This document shows positions 17,372 through 25,101 of a stretch of DNA of 64,000 bases, in pieces. Position 1 is the stretch's first letter. Each line of letters starts with the position of its first letter. The stretch is from Chryseobacterium sp. MYb7 (lineage in GTDB: Bacteria > Bacteroidota > Bacteroidia > Flavobacteriales > Weeksellaceae): the NCBI RefSeq assembly GCF_002979455.1, contig NZ_PCOU01000005.1, positions 124,001-188,000 on the forward strand, given 5' to 3'. The notes below the pieces were generated by a model that ran no database searches, had not been told where the DNA came from, and saw only the letters and a program-made list of their open reading frames with translations. The position numbers and the translations under genes are program-made.

Positions 17372-18409
17372 ATGAAGAAACTAATTTTAGGAATGGCTAT
17401 CGTAGCATCTGCTTTTGCTTTTGGGCAGAAAAAAGATGCCGCTGCTTTGAATGCTCAGCTTCAGGAAGCTAACAAAGTTGCTATGGATGCATATAATGCA
17501 AAAAACTATGCAGCAGCAGCACCAAAGTTTATTGAAGTTTATGACTTATTAAAGTCTAGCGGTCAGGACAACAAAATATATATGTATTATGCTGGTCTTA
17601 GCCACGCGTTAGCTAATAACAGTGACCAATCAATCAAAATTTATACAGACCTTGTTAACTCAGGATTTACAGGAGTAGAAACTACGTATACTGCTAAAGA
17701 AAAGAAAACAGGACAGGTCGTGAATCTTGATAAATCCACTTGGGAGCTTATGAAGAAAAACTCTGACTATTCTGACTTCAAAACTGAACAGTCAAAAAGT
17801 ATAGAACCAGATTTGTATGAAACTTTGGCTTCATTACTTCTTAACGCGAAAAAAGGACCTGAAGCTCTTGCTGTTATTGAAAAAGGATTAGTGAAATTCC
17901 CGAACAGTGCTAAGCTTAAAGAAGCTCAGACTACAGCATATCTTCAGTCTGGAAACACAGATAAATTTGTTTCAGGATTAAAAGAGCAGTTGGCTAAAAA
18001 CCCAAGTGATCCTACAAACTGGTATAACTTAGGAGTAATGCAGGCAAAAAGCCCGGCTACTGTTAACGATGCGGTAGAATCTTTCAAAAAGGCAATCGAA
18101 CTTAAACCTGATTTCTCTGATGCATACCAAAACTTAGTGTACACTACTATTGGTGATGATTCTAAAGTAGTAGCTGAAATCAATGCATTGAGAAAAGACA
18201 AGCCGGATGAAGCTTCTAAATTAATCGATGCAAGAAGAGAAAGATTTGGAAAAGCATTACCATACGCTGAAGGATGGTATAAAGCAAATCCAAAAAGCAT
18301 TGACGCGGTTTCTGCATTAAAAGAAATTTATGTAGTAACTAAAAACATGGATAAAGTTAAAGAAATGAAAGCTAAAGAAGCTGAACTTACAGCTGCTGGA
18401 GCAAAATAA
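17372..18409 (+). CDS. Exported TPR-repeat protein
   Basis: 345-residue protein with a Sec signal peptide ending at AFAFG-Q. It contains several tetratricopeptide repeats; the clearest is WYNLGVMQAKSPATVNDAVESFKKAIELKPDFSDA (about 215-250), with others near 38-70 and 140-190. TPR arrays bind partner proteins; in Bacteroidota similar periplasmic TPR proteins are abundant, but a partner cannot be named. It follows gyrA by 30 bases on the same strand and ends at a strong terminator, so it is probably the distal gene of a gyrA unit. Confidence 0.82.
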   Translation: MKKLILGMAIVASAFAFGQKKDAAALNAQLQEANKVAMDAYNAKNYAAAAPKFIEVYDLLKSSGQDNKIYMYYAGLSHALANNSDQSIKIYTDLVNSGFTGVETTYTAKEKKTGQVVNLDKSTWELMKKNSDYSDFKTEQSKSIEPDLYETLASLLLNAKKGPEALAVIEKGLVKFPNSAKLKEAQTTAYLQSGNTDKFVSGLKEQLAKNPSDPTNWYNLGVMQAKSPATVNDAVESFKKAIELKPDFSDAYQNLVYTTIGDDSKVVAEINALRKDKPDEASKLIDARRERFGKALPYAEGWYKANPKSIDAVSALKEIYVVTKNMDKVKEMKAKEAELTAAGAK

Positions 18410-18430
18410 TCATTATATAACTCAATAATA

Positions 18431-18464
18431 AAAAGCTGGAACAGAAATGTTCCAGCTTTTCTTT
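18431..18464 (+). terminator. Intrinsic terminator with GAAA tetraloop
   Basis: A 13-bp perfect stem (AAAAGCTGGAACA and its complement) closes a GAAA tetraloop and is followed by TTTTCTTTT. Confidence 0.92.
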
Positions 18465-18604
18465 TGGTCAAAATTAATCTGTGCTCTCCATTCTAAAACA
18501 GCCCTTTTGCTGAATATTTACAACAGGAAATCCGTCATTCAAAATTTATCCTCCTTATCGCAATGATCAGTAAATTTCCCTTATAGAAATTCTCTGTAAT
18601 TCCG

Positions 18605-18612
18605 TATCTTTG
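18605..18612 (+). promoter_or_regulatory. -7 box of menB
   Basis: TATCTTTG lies 17 bases before the menB ATG at 18630, a spacing seen at several other promoters here. Confidence 0.5.
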
Positions 18613-18629
18613 AGAAAAATTTTTATAAG

Positions 18630-19466
18630 ATGATCGAGTGGAAAACCGCCAAGGAATACGAAGATATTACCTATAAAAAATCTAATGGAGTAGCAAGAAT
18701 TGCTTTCAACAGACCAGAGGTTCGTAATGCTTTCAGACCTAAAACAACTTCAGAATTATACGATGCTTTTTATGATGCCTATGAAGACCCTTCCATAGGA
18801 GTGGTATTACTTTCAGGAGAAGGACCAAGTCCTAAAGATGGAGGTTGGGCATTTTGCAGCGGAGGTGATCAAAAAGCAAGAGGACACCAGGGATATGTAG
18901 GAGAAGACGGAAGACACCGTTTGAATATCCTTGAAGTTCAGCGTTTGATCCGTTTCATGCCGAAAGTAGTAATTGCAGTAGTTCCGGGATGGGCAGTTGG
19001 TGGAGGACACTCTCTTCATGTAGTATGCGACCTTACTTTAGCAAGTGAAGAACATGCTATTTTCAAGCAGACAGATGCTGACGTTACAAGTTTCGATGGT
19101 GGCTATGGTTCCGCTTATCTTGCTAAAATGGTAGGACAGAAAAAAGCCCGTGAAATTTTCTTTTTAGGAAGAAACTATTCCGCTCAGGAAGCTTTCGAAA
19201 TGGGAATGGTGAACAAAGTAGTTCCTCATGCAGAATTGGAAGATACCGCCTACGAATGGGCTCAGGAAATATTAGCTAAATCTCCAACTTCTATCAGAAT
19301 GCTGAAATTCGCTATGAATCTTACGGACGATGGTATGGTAGGACAGCAAGTTTTTGCAGGGGAAGCTACACGTCTTGCTTATATGACCGAAGAAGCTCAG
19401 GAAGGAAGAAATGCATTCCTTGAAAAAAGAAAGCCTAACTTCGGAGAAGATCAATGGATATCATAA
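18630..19466 (+). CDS. menB: 1,4-dihydroxy-2-naphthoyl-CoA synthase (MenB)
   Basis: 278-residue crotonase-fold enzyme that closes the second ring of menaquinone by converting o-succinylbenzoyl-CoA to 1,4-dihydroxy-2-naphthoyl-CoA. Family hallmarks are RPEVRNAFRPKT, the FCSGGDQ oxyanion segment, PGWAVGGGHSLHVVCDL, and the TDADVTSFDGGYGS stretch with the catalytic aspartate and the Ser/Tyr region. The C-terminus FLEKRKPNF is also typical. menA follows after 75 bases, with a 19-bp hairpin between them, so they are likely functionally and perhaps transcriptionally linked. Confidence 0.96.
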   Translation: MIEWKTAKEYEDITYKKSNGVARIAFNRPEVRNAFRPKTTSELYDAFYDAYEDPSIGVVLLSGEGPSPKDGGWAFCSGGDQKARGHQGYVGEDGRHRLNILEVQRLIRFMPKVVIAVVPGWAVGGGHSLHVVCDLTLASEEHAIFKQTDADVTSFDGGYGSAYLAKMVGQKKAREIFFLGRNYSAQEAFEMGMVNKVVPHAELEDTAYEWAQEILAKSPTSIRMLKFAMNLTDDGMVGQQVFAGEATRLAYMTEEAQEGRNAFLEKRKPNFGEDQWIS

Positions 19467-19474
19467 CATTAGTG

Positions 19475-19520
19475 ATGGGTAATAAGTAATGAAAAATATT
19501 ATTCATTACTTATTACCCAT
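19475..19520. repeat. 19-bp perfect inverted repeat between menB and menA
   Basis: ATGGGTAATAAGTAATGAA (19475-19493) pairs perfectly with 19502-19520 across an 8-base loop. There is no T tract, so it is not a standard terminator. It could stabilise the menB message or be a repeat-derived hairpin. Confidence 0.85.
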
Positions 19521-19541
19521 TGCTTATTACTTATAAATAGT

Positions 19542-20471
19542 ATGACGGATTGGATAAAAGCCGCAAGGCTAAGAACTTTACCGCTTTCCCTAAGCGGAAT
19601 TATTATGGGAGCCTTCATTGCAAAATGGAGACTGTACGGAGAAGGTGGAACCTGGGATTGGAAGATCCTTGCACTCGCTCTTTTGGTGACGCTTTTATAC
19701 CAGATTTTATCAAATTATGCTAATGATTATGGTGATGGAGTAAAAGGAACAGACGCCAAAAGGATCAATGAAGCAGAGGCAAGAGCTGTAGCATCGGGAA
19801 AAATTACTGCAAAACAGATGAAGAATGCAGTAATCCTTTTCGCAGCATTATCTTTCATTGCTACCATTGCTTTGCTATATGTAGCTTTCATTCCAAACTA
19901 TATGAATGAATTTTATATCTTCATAGGATTAGGAGTAGCATGTATTCTTGCAGCGATTGGATATACAGTAGGTAAAAAACCTTACGGATACATGGGGTTG
20001 GGAGATATCTTCGTGTTTATCTTCTTTGGGCTGGTTTCCGTATGTGGAAGTTATTTTCTATTTACAAAAACGTTCAGTTGGGATATGTTATTACCCGGAA
20101 CAGCTGTAGGAATGATGAGTATGGCGGTTCTTAACCTGAACAACATGAGAGATATAGAAAGTGATAAATTATCAGGAAAAAATAGCTTTGCATTGAGAAT
20201 CGGATTCAGAAATGCAATGATCTATGAAATGGTGTTGTTACAGCTTCCGTTATTGCTGATTCTTATGTTTTTAGGAATAAATGGATTTATGCAGGGACAA
20301 AACTATTACGTTTTCATTGTAATGATCCTATTATTCCCATTGTCAAAATTGAGAAGAAAGATTTTATCCGTAAAAGAACCAAAAGAATTAGACCAATATT
20401 TAAAGCAGGTCGGGATCATGACTTTTGTAATGGCTATTCTAACGGCGGTCGGACTTAATTTATTTAACTAA
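19542..20471 (+). CDS. menA: 1,4-dihydroxy-2-naphthoate polyprenyltransferase (MenA)
   Basis: 309-residue UbiA-superfamily inner-membrane enzyme that attaches the isoprenoid tail to 1,4-dihydroxy-2-naphthoate, giving demethylmenaquinone. About 8-9 hydrophobic helices are visible. The two Asp-rich magnesium/diphosphate motifs are present: NYANDYGDGVKG near residue 65 and NNMRDIESD near 205. It follows menB, the preceding step but one. Two small genes of unrelated type begin 18 bases and about 470 bases later on the same strand. Confidence 0.95.
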   Translation: MTDWIKAARLRTLPLSLSGIIMGAFIAKWRLYGEGGTWDWKILALALLVTLLYQILSNYANDYGDGVKGTDAKRINEAEARAVASGKITAKQMKNAVILFAALSFIATIALLYVAFIPNYMNEFYIFIGLGVACILAAIGYTVGKKPYGYMGLGDIFVFIFFGLVSVCGSYFLFTKTFSWDMLLPGTAVGMMSMAVLNLNNMRDIESDKLSGKNSFALRIGFRNAMIYEMVLLQLPLLLILMFLGINGFMQGQNYYVFIVMILLFPLSKLRRKILSVKEPKELDQYLKQVGIMTFVMAILTAVGLNLFN

Positions 20472-20489
20472 TTTAAAAATAAAACACTC

Positions 20490-20936
20490 ATGAATTCCAA
20501 TGTCTATGTTGAAGCTCAAATGCTTATCAGAAAACCGGTTGAAGATGTTTTTGAAGCATTCATCAATCCGGAAGTGACCACCCATTTCTGGTTTACAAAA
20601 TCTACCGGAAAGCTGGAGGAAGGTAAAACAATTACCTGGGAATGGGAAATGTACGGAGCAAAATCTGTGGTGAAAGTTCATCAGATTATTCCAAACCAGC
20701 TCATCAGAACAGAGTGGGGAGAGCCTTCAACCAACGTAGACTATGAATTCAAAACCATGGAAAAAGGAACTCTTGTTATCATTAAAAGCTACGGATTCAG
20801 CCAGAGTGGTGAAGATCTGTTAAAAGTAATTAATGACAATACAGGAGGTTTTACAACGGTTTTAGACGGGTGTAAAGCTTATCTGGAACATGGAATTAAT
20901 CTCAACTTAATTGAGGATAAATTCCCGCAAAAATAG
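20490..20936 (+). CDS. SRPBCC (AHSA1/START-like) domain protein
   Basis: 148-residue soluble protein covering one SRPBCC/Bet v1-like domain. It begins with a strand and the IRKPVEDVFEAFINPEVTTHFWF segment common to the AHSA1 subgroup, and ends with a long C-terminal helix (TTVLDGCKAYLEHG). Such domains bind hydrophobic ligands; no ligand or partner can be named. It starts 18 bases after menA and 5 bases before the next gene, so it is probably part of a men-containing transcript. Confidence 0.8.
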   Translation: MNSNVYVEAQMLIRKPVEDVFEAFINPEVTTHFWFTKSTGKLEEGKTITWEWEMYGAKSVVKVHQIIPNQLIRTEWGEPSTNVDYEFKTMEKGTLVIIKSYGFSQSGEDLLKVINDNTGGFTTVLDGCKAYLEHGINLNLIEDKFPQK

Positions 20937-20941
20937 AAAAT

Positions 20942-21229
20942 ATGAAGACTGCTTTAAAGATAACTTCTTGTTTGTCTATTGTTTTAGCTTTATTACTTAT
21001 TTATTATTTGATAGAAGAGTTAAGGGGTGGTATGTCAGTTTTTGAAATTGATTTCATTCCTGCTTTGATCACTTTGATTATCATTGCCAATGCTGTCTTA
21101 GCTTTTTATGTGTTAATCGGGAAATTACCAATAATGAAACCGTTATTGGGTCTCCAGATTTTAATAATAATACCAACATGTCTGTTGATATATGAGTTTT
21201 TTTTAAAGCCACCCATGGGATGTTCTTAA
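20942..21229 (+). CDS. Small membrane protein of unknown function
   Basis: 95-residue protein with three predicted membrane segments, about residues 5-25, 38-60 and 66-86, and almost no soluble part. I do not recognise the family. It starts 5 bases after the SRPBCC gene, so translational coupling is likely. The C-terminus ends in PPMGCS. Confidence 0.6.
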   Translation: MKTALKITSCLSIVLALLLIYYLIEELRGGMSVFEIDFIPALITLIIIANAVLAFYVLIGKLPIMKPLLGLQILIIIPTCLLIYEFFLKPPMGCS

Positions 21230-21298
21230 ATAAAAAAGATGATTCTTTCCCTTAAAGGGACGAGACATCATTATTCAAAATTTTAAACTAAATTTAAA

Positions 21299-21985
21299 AT
21301 GAAAATACAATTCTTAGGGCAAAATTGCTTCCTGTTCACGTACAAGGACAAAACAATTTTGAGTGACCCTTTTTACAATTACAAAAAAGCAGAATCAGGT
21401 TTTGATATTTCTGCTCAAAAAATTGATTACATCCTGTTGACCCATGCACACGGTGATCATATTGCCGATGTAGCAGAGGTATTGCAGCATTATCCGGAAG
21501 CTACCATTATTGGAGTTCCTGAAGTATGTGGTTACTTTCAACAGGCTAAAAATAGAGACGATGTGAACTTAGGAGGATCGGCAAAAATCGACGATCTTAA
21601 AATTTCCATGGTTCCGGCTCATCATACAAGTTCTTTTCCGGATGGAAGCTATGGAGGCGTTCCTGTAGGGTATATTTTCAGACTTCCTGAAGGTAAGAAT
21701 ATCTATTTGGCAGGTGATACAGGAGTAATGGCTGATATGGAACTGTTCCCGAGATTATACGGAAACATAGACCTGTCTATTCTTCCCATCGGAAGCCACT
21801 ACACAATGTGTCCTAGAAAAGCCTCTTTTGCAGCAGCAGAGCTATTGAAAACACCGAAAGTAATCGGATGTCACTTTGATACTTTCCCTGCCATTGAAAT
21901 CAACCATGAAAGTGCATTAAAGCATTTTGCAGATAAAAATGTAGAACTTGTTTTACCAAAATTGGGAGAGACGTTCGAATTTTAG
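21299..21985 (+). CDS. Metallo-beta-lactamase-fold hydrolase (UPF0173 type)
   Basis: 228-residue hydrolase of the metal-dependent UPF0173 group. The THAHGDHIAD motif (about residues 49-58) supplies the first four metal ligands; PAHHTSSF, the AGDTG aspartate, and the CHFDTFP histidine complete the dinuclear site. There is no signal peptide, so it is cytosolic. Members of this group are often called L-ascorbate 6-phosphate lactonase-like, but the substrate here is unknown. It is the last plus-strand gene before the SRP RNA gene. Confidence 0.85.
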   Translation: MKIQFLGQNCFLFTYKDKTILSDPFYNYKKAESGFDISAQKIDYILLTHAHGDHIADVAEVLQHYPEATIIGVPEVCGYFQQAKNRDDVNLGGSAKIDDLKISMVPAHHTSSFPDGSYGGVPVGYIFRLPEGKNIYLAGDTGVMADMELFPRLYGNIDLSILPIGSHYTMCPRKASFAAAELLKTPKVIGCHFDTFPAIEINHESALKHFADKNVELVLPKLGETFEF

Positions 21986-22105
21986 TCAATAACGAAACCG
22001 GAGGTAATCTGAAAATTAGAAAATGAAAATGATGCGTAAGGTATTAAAAACAAAAAAAGATAATTATCAAATTACCTCTCTTCTTACTTTAAAACAAAAA
22101 AAAAT

Positions 22106-22198
22106 GGCAAGCTACCTAAATCACACCGCTACGACCGATTACCTTTGCTGCGTTCCCACCCTGGAGGATTCTCAGGAGCTGGTTGTTTAGGACTTGCC
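22106..22198 (-). ncRNA. ffs: Signal recognition particle RNA (4.5S/SRP RNA)
   Basis: On the minus strand the transcript begins GGCAAGTCCTA, which pairs with TAGGTAGCTTGCC at its end to close a long hairpin. The apical part contains CCAGCTCC and the conserved asymmetric-loop sequence GGTGGGAACGCAGCAA, the bacterial SRP RNA signature that binds Ffh. The length (about 93 nt) fits a small bacterial SRP RNA. The 3' end runs into a stretch of eight or more T on the minus strand, giving Rho-independent termination. A near-ideal promoter sits immediately upstream. Confidence 0.9.
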
Positions 22199-22202
22199 GT
22201 TG

Positions 22203-22234
22203 CAAAGGTAGGAATATTTTATAAACTTCAAAAC
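22203..22234 (-). promoter_or_regulatory. SRP RNA promoter
   Basis: Read on the minus strand, TTTTG (22233-22229), an 18-base spacer and TACCTTTG (22210-22203) match the Bacteroidota -33/-7 consensus. The predicted transcript start, about 5-6 bases downstream, coincides with the first paired base of the SRP RNA. Confidence 0.8.
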
Positions 22235-22330
22235 TTTATCAAAGAAAATTAGTTGAAAAAATGCAGTAGTAAAGCTAAACGCCTGACATTTAGAGGGAAA
22301 ATTTTTCAACTTTTTTTTAAAAATTTAAAT

Positions 22331-22933
22331 ATGACGAAAAGTCCATCAACACTAGGAATTATACTTTTTATCGCTACAATGATCGTTTTCTTTGTAGTGT
22401 ACACTTTTTTCTCAGGAATCAATTATTTTGATATCTCTTTGAAATCCAATGCTTTTATTTTGCCTCTTCTCTATGCGGGAGCTGCTTTCTGGTCTGTAAA
22501 ATCTTACTGGAACAACCATAGAGTAGTAAAATTTAAAGATGCTTTCAAAAGAGCATTTGTCCCAATGTTTGTGGGAGGAGTTCTTTCCATCTTCAGTATT
22601 TATGCCTTTTTAAACTTTGTAGATCCGGCTGCTAAAAAGCTGTTGAACTACCAATATGTTCAGAGACAAAAATCAGAACTGGATACAGAATATACTTCAG
22701 CAAGAAAAATTCTTAAGCATCAGAAAGATATTGATGAGCTGGATCAGAAGTACAAAGAAAGATTACAAAGCTTCACACCTGAGGCTGTTAAAGGAAAAGA
22801 TATGCTTACTGCAAGTCATTTTTCAGGATATTTTGCAGCAATTCTTATATTTTACGTAGTTTTGTCGGTGTTTTTTGGAGCGTTTTTCAGAACAAGAACG
22901 ATACATCAACCTGAAGAAACCAATCAAGCCTAA
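22331..22933 (+). CDS. DUF4199 membrane protein
   Basis: 200-residue DUF4199 protein, a Bacteroidota-specific membrane family. Four hydrophobic segments are visible (about 8-30, 42-58, 77-98 and 160-185), with a charged coiled-coil-prone stretch between the third and fourth (QRQKSELDTEY...LDQKYKERL). The start is ATG at 22331: the in-frame region upstream to 22253 overlaps the minus-strand SRP promoter zone and encodes a basic, unconserved-looking string. In related genomes DUF4199 genes often precede a DPM1-like glycosyltransferase, as here (17-base gap). Confidence 0.8.
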   Translation: MTKSPSTLGIILFIATMIVFFVVYTFFSGINYFDISLKSNAFILPLLYAGAAFWSVKSYWNNHRVVKFKDAFKRAFVPMFVGGVLSIFSIYAFLNFVDPAAKKLLNYQYVQRQKSELDTEYTSARKILKHQKDIDELDQKYKERLQSFTPEAVKGKDMLTASHFSGYFAAILIFYVVLSVFFGAFFRTRTIHQPEETNQA

Positions 22934-22949
22934 TTTTTATTAAAATTAA

Positions 22950-23900
22950 ATGAATTTATCTATAGTTATTCCGTTACTGAACGAAGAAGACTCTCTGGAA
23001 GAGCTTTTTTCAAGAATTGATAAAGTATGCACAACCAGCAATTTATCTTACGAAATCTGGTTTGTAGACGATGGAAGTACGGATTTGTCGTGGAGTATTA
23101 TTGAGAATATGAAAGTTCAGTATCCTCAGATCCACGCTATTAAATTTTCCAGAAATTATGGAAAATCTCAGGCACTTCATGCGGCCTTTGAAAGAACAAA
23201 CGGAGATGTGGTAATTACAATGGATGCCGATTTACAGGATTTTCCGGAAGAAATTCCAGAACTGTATAATATGGTAATTCATGATAATTATGATATTGTT
23301 TCCGGTTGGAAAAAGAAGCGTTTTGATAATGTAATGACGAAAAATATTCCGTCAAAACTATTCAATGCAGCAGCGAGAAAAGTTTCAGGAGTATATCTTC
23401 ACGATTTCAACTGTGGTTTGAAAGCTTACAAAAAACAGGTTGTAAAATCCGTTGATGTTTACGGAGATATGCACCGTTATATTCCGGTATTGGCGGCTAA
23501 CGCAGGTTTCAGAAGAATTACAGAAAAAGAAGTACAGCATCAGGCAAGACCTTACGGAACTTCAAAATTCGGAACCGAAAGATTTGTAAGAGGGTTTTTG
23601 GATTTGATAACCCTCTGGTTTGTAAGTCGTTTTGGAGGAAGACCAATGCATTTCTTCGGAGCTGTTGGGACTTTGATGTTTATTGTTGGTTTTCTTTCGG
23701 CACTTTGGTTAGGAATTTCCAAACTTATTGATGTGGCGAGAGGAATCTATGGACATTTAATTACCAATAATCCTTGGTTCTTTATTGCATTAACAATGAT
23801 GATTTTGGGAAGCCTTCTGTTTGTAGCAGGATTTTTAGGAGAAATGATTATCAGAACGAACCGCGAGCATAAGAATTATAATATTGACGAAGTGATATAA
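22950..23900 (+). CDS. GT2 glycosyltransferase, DPM1/GtrB-like
   Basis: 316-residue family 2 glycosyltransferase. The N-terminal GT-A domain has SIVIPLLNEEDSLEEL, VDDGSTD and the metal-binding TMDADLQDFPEEI motif, then the RRITEKEV-x-HQARPYGTSKFG segment characteristic of polyisoprenyl-phosphate glycosyltransferases. Two C-terminal transmembrane helices (about 225-250 and 270-295) anchor it. It probably moves a hexose or aminosugar from a nucleotide sugar to polyprenyl phosphate, supplying envelope or protein glycosylation. Operon with the DUF4199 gene. Confidence 0.9.
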   Translation: MNLSIVIPLLNEEDSLEELFSRIDKVCTTSNLSYEIWFVDDGSTDLSWSIIENMKVQYPQIHAIKFSRNYGKSQALHAAFERTNGDVVITMDADLQDFPEEIPELYNMVIHDNYDIVSGWKKKRFDNVMTKNIPSKLFNAAARKVSGVYLHDFNCGLKAYKKQVVKSVDVYGDMHRYIPVLAANAGFRRITEKEVQHQARPYGTSKFGTERFVRGFLDLITLWFVSRFGGRPMHFFGAVGTLMFIVGFLSALWLGISKLIDVARGIYGHLITNNPWFFIALTMMILGSLLFVAGFLGEMIIRTNREHKNYNIDEVI

Positions 23901-23971
23901 AACGGAAAGATACTCATTCGAAACAAAATGAAAATCAATCTGTTAGCGTAAATATCCAGTCGATATATGAC

Positions 23972-24028
23972 CATTCCCATCCTTTGGAGGGGTGTCAAAA
24001 ATTCAAAGAATTTTTGACGGGGTGGTTA
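23972..24028. repeat. Dispersed repeat B, copy 1
   Basis: Contains GTCAAAAATTC-AAA-GAATTTTTGAC, an 11-bp perfect inverted repeat, framed by CATCCTTTGGAGGGGT and CGGGGTGGTTAAC. A second copy lies in the opposite orientation at 39001-39052. It is within a gene-free stretch (23901-24336) that otherwise holds only a terminator and the next gene's leader. Confidence 0.85.
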
Positions 24029-24062
24029 ACAGATTATAATCACTTCAATTTCAATAAACAAG

Positions 24063-24095
24063 AAGCACTCTGTAAAAAACAGAGTGCTTTTTTTG
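24063..24095 (+). terminator. Intrinsic terminator
   Basis: AAGCACTCTGT pairs with ACAGAGTGCTT around a short A-rich loop, then a run of seven T. Likely end of the DUF4199-GT2 unit. Confidence 0.88.
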
Positions 24096-24226
24096 TATTT
24101 TAAACTTATCAGATAAAAAGTAAACGAAAAAGAGAATAAGAAATAGTCTTTTCCCAAAAAGCACAAAATTGAAAATTATCAGGTATTTTATTGTCAAAAG
24201 ACAAAGATTTTTAGAAATTTTAATCC

Positions 24227-24234
24227 TATTTTTG
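24227..24234 (+). promoter_or_regulatory. -7 box of the GIN lipoprotein gene
   Basis: TATTTTTG, about 100 bases before the lipoprotein ATG at 24337; no convincing -33 element. Confidence 0.35.
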
Positions 24235-24336
24235 TTCAAACGTAATATTGAAAATCCTGTGAGAGACATGAAAAAGTTTTCAGTGATTTTCAGTAAATAT
24301 CGTTGCGATTATAATATAGAATATTTAAAATTAAAT

Positions 24337-25038
24337 ATGAAAAAAGTTGTATACACATTAATGCTGGTGGCAGTAGTTTCCTGTGGAAAAGTTTCTCCAA
24401 AAGGAAATATTGAAAAGAAAGATGTGGATGTTTCGGAGTTCGTAAACCTTGATTTGGAAGGGAAATTCCGTGTATTTTATGCCAGAGGTCCTAAAAATTT
24501 TGTGGAAATAGAAACCTATCCGAATGTGGCGAGCAATCTGGATGTGGATGTAAAAGACAAAACTCTTTTCATTAAAGAAAAAAGAGGGACGAAAGGAGTA
24601 GATTTTTATAACGTAACAATTTATTCAAAATATAACCTTGAAAAAGTAGCCGTTTCTGATTCTGTTGAAGTCAATATTTCAAGTGAAATCAAAACAGACA
24701 ATTTCAGACTTAATATGAAAAATAATGCAAGCTTCATGGGTTCCGTAAACACCAGAAGAGCAGAAGTGGAAATGCACAACAGAAGCCGTGCTAATTTTCT
24801 TGGATTGTCAAAAAATGCAGTGATAAAGATTTCAGATACAGCAAGTTTAATTGCTCCTTATTGGAAAATCACCAACCTGAATATTGATTCTAAAAACGGA
24901 AATTATGCAGAAGTAAATGTAAAAGATTCGTTAAAAGGGCATATTCAGAACACAGCAAAATTTATCTATTATAACGATCCAATCAGAGCATTTAAGATTG
25001 ATAAAACGACGAAAGTCGAAAACAAAAAACTGGATTAA
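24337..25038 (+). CDS. GIN-domain (DUF2807) lipoprotein
   Basis: 233-residue lipoprotein. MKKVVYTLMLVAVVSCGK is a lipoprotein signal with C16 as the lipidated residue; this fixes the start at 24337, although the frame is open upstream to 24169. The mature part is a beta-rich repeat region of the GIN/DUF2807 type (head domain of putative auto-transporter adhesins in Bacteroidota), with recurring short strands such as VEVNISSEIKTDNFRLNMKN and NYAEVNVKDSLKGHI that suggest a beta-helix. Function unknown; probably at the cell surface or in the periplasm. Confidence 0.78.
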   Translation: MKKVVYTLMLVAVVSCGKVSPKGNIEKKDVDVSEFVNLDLEGKFRVFYARGPKNFVEIETYPNVASNLDVDVKDKTLFIKEKRGTKGVDFYNVTIYSKYNLEKVAVSDSVEVNISSEIKTDNFRLNMKNNASFMGSVNTRRAEVEMHNRSRANFLGLSKNAVIKISDTASLIAPYWKITNLNIDSKNGNYAEVNVKDSLKGHIQNTAKFIYYNDPIRAFKIDKTTKVENKKLD

Positions 25039-25101
25039 AAACAGTATTATTTAAACTAGAAACTAAGAACTTTACAAACTATAAAAGAACAACATACAAA
25101 T

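Noticed and set aside
21238..21271. Imperfect hairpin with TTTCCCTTAAAGGGACGAGA, considered as a T-box or riboswitch
   Set aside because: Too short, no conserved T-box or riboswitch core, and the next gene is a metal hydrolase with no amino acid or cofactor link. Only a weak hairpin remains.
24169..24336. Upstream extension of the GIN lipoprotein gene
   Set aside because: The extension would place the lipoprotein signal in the middle of the protein, and the -7 box lies inside it.
23901..24336. Possible small gene between the GT2 and GIN lipoprotein genes
   Set aside because: Open frames on either strand overlap repeat B or the terminator and have no coding character.
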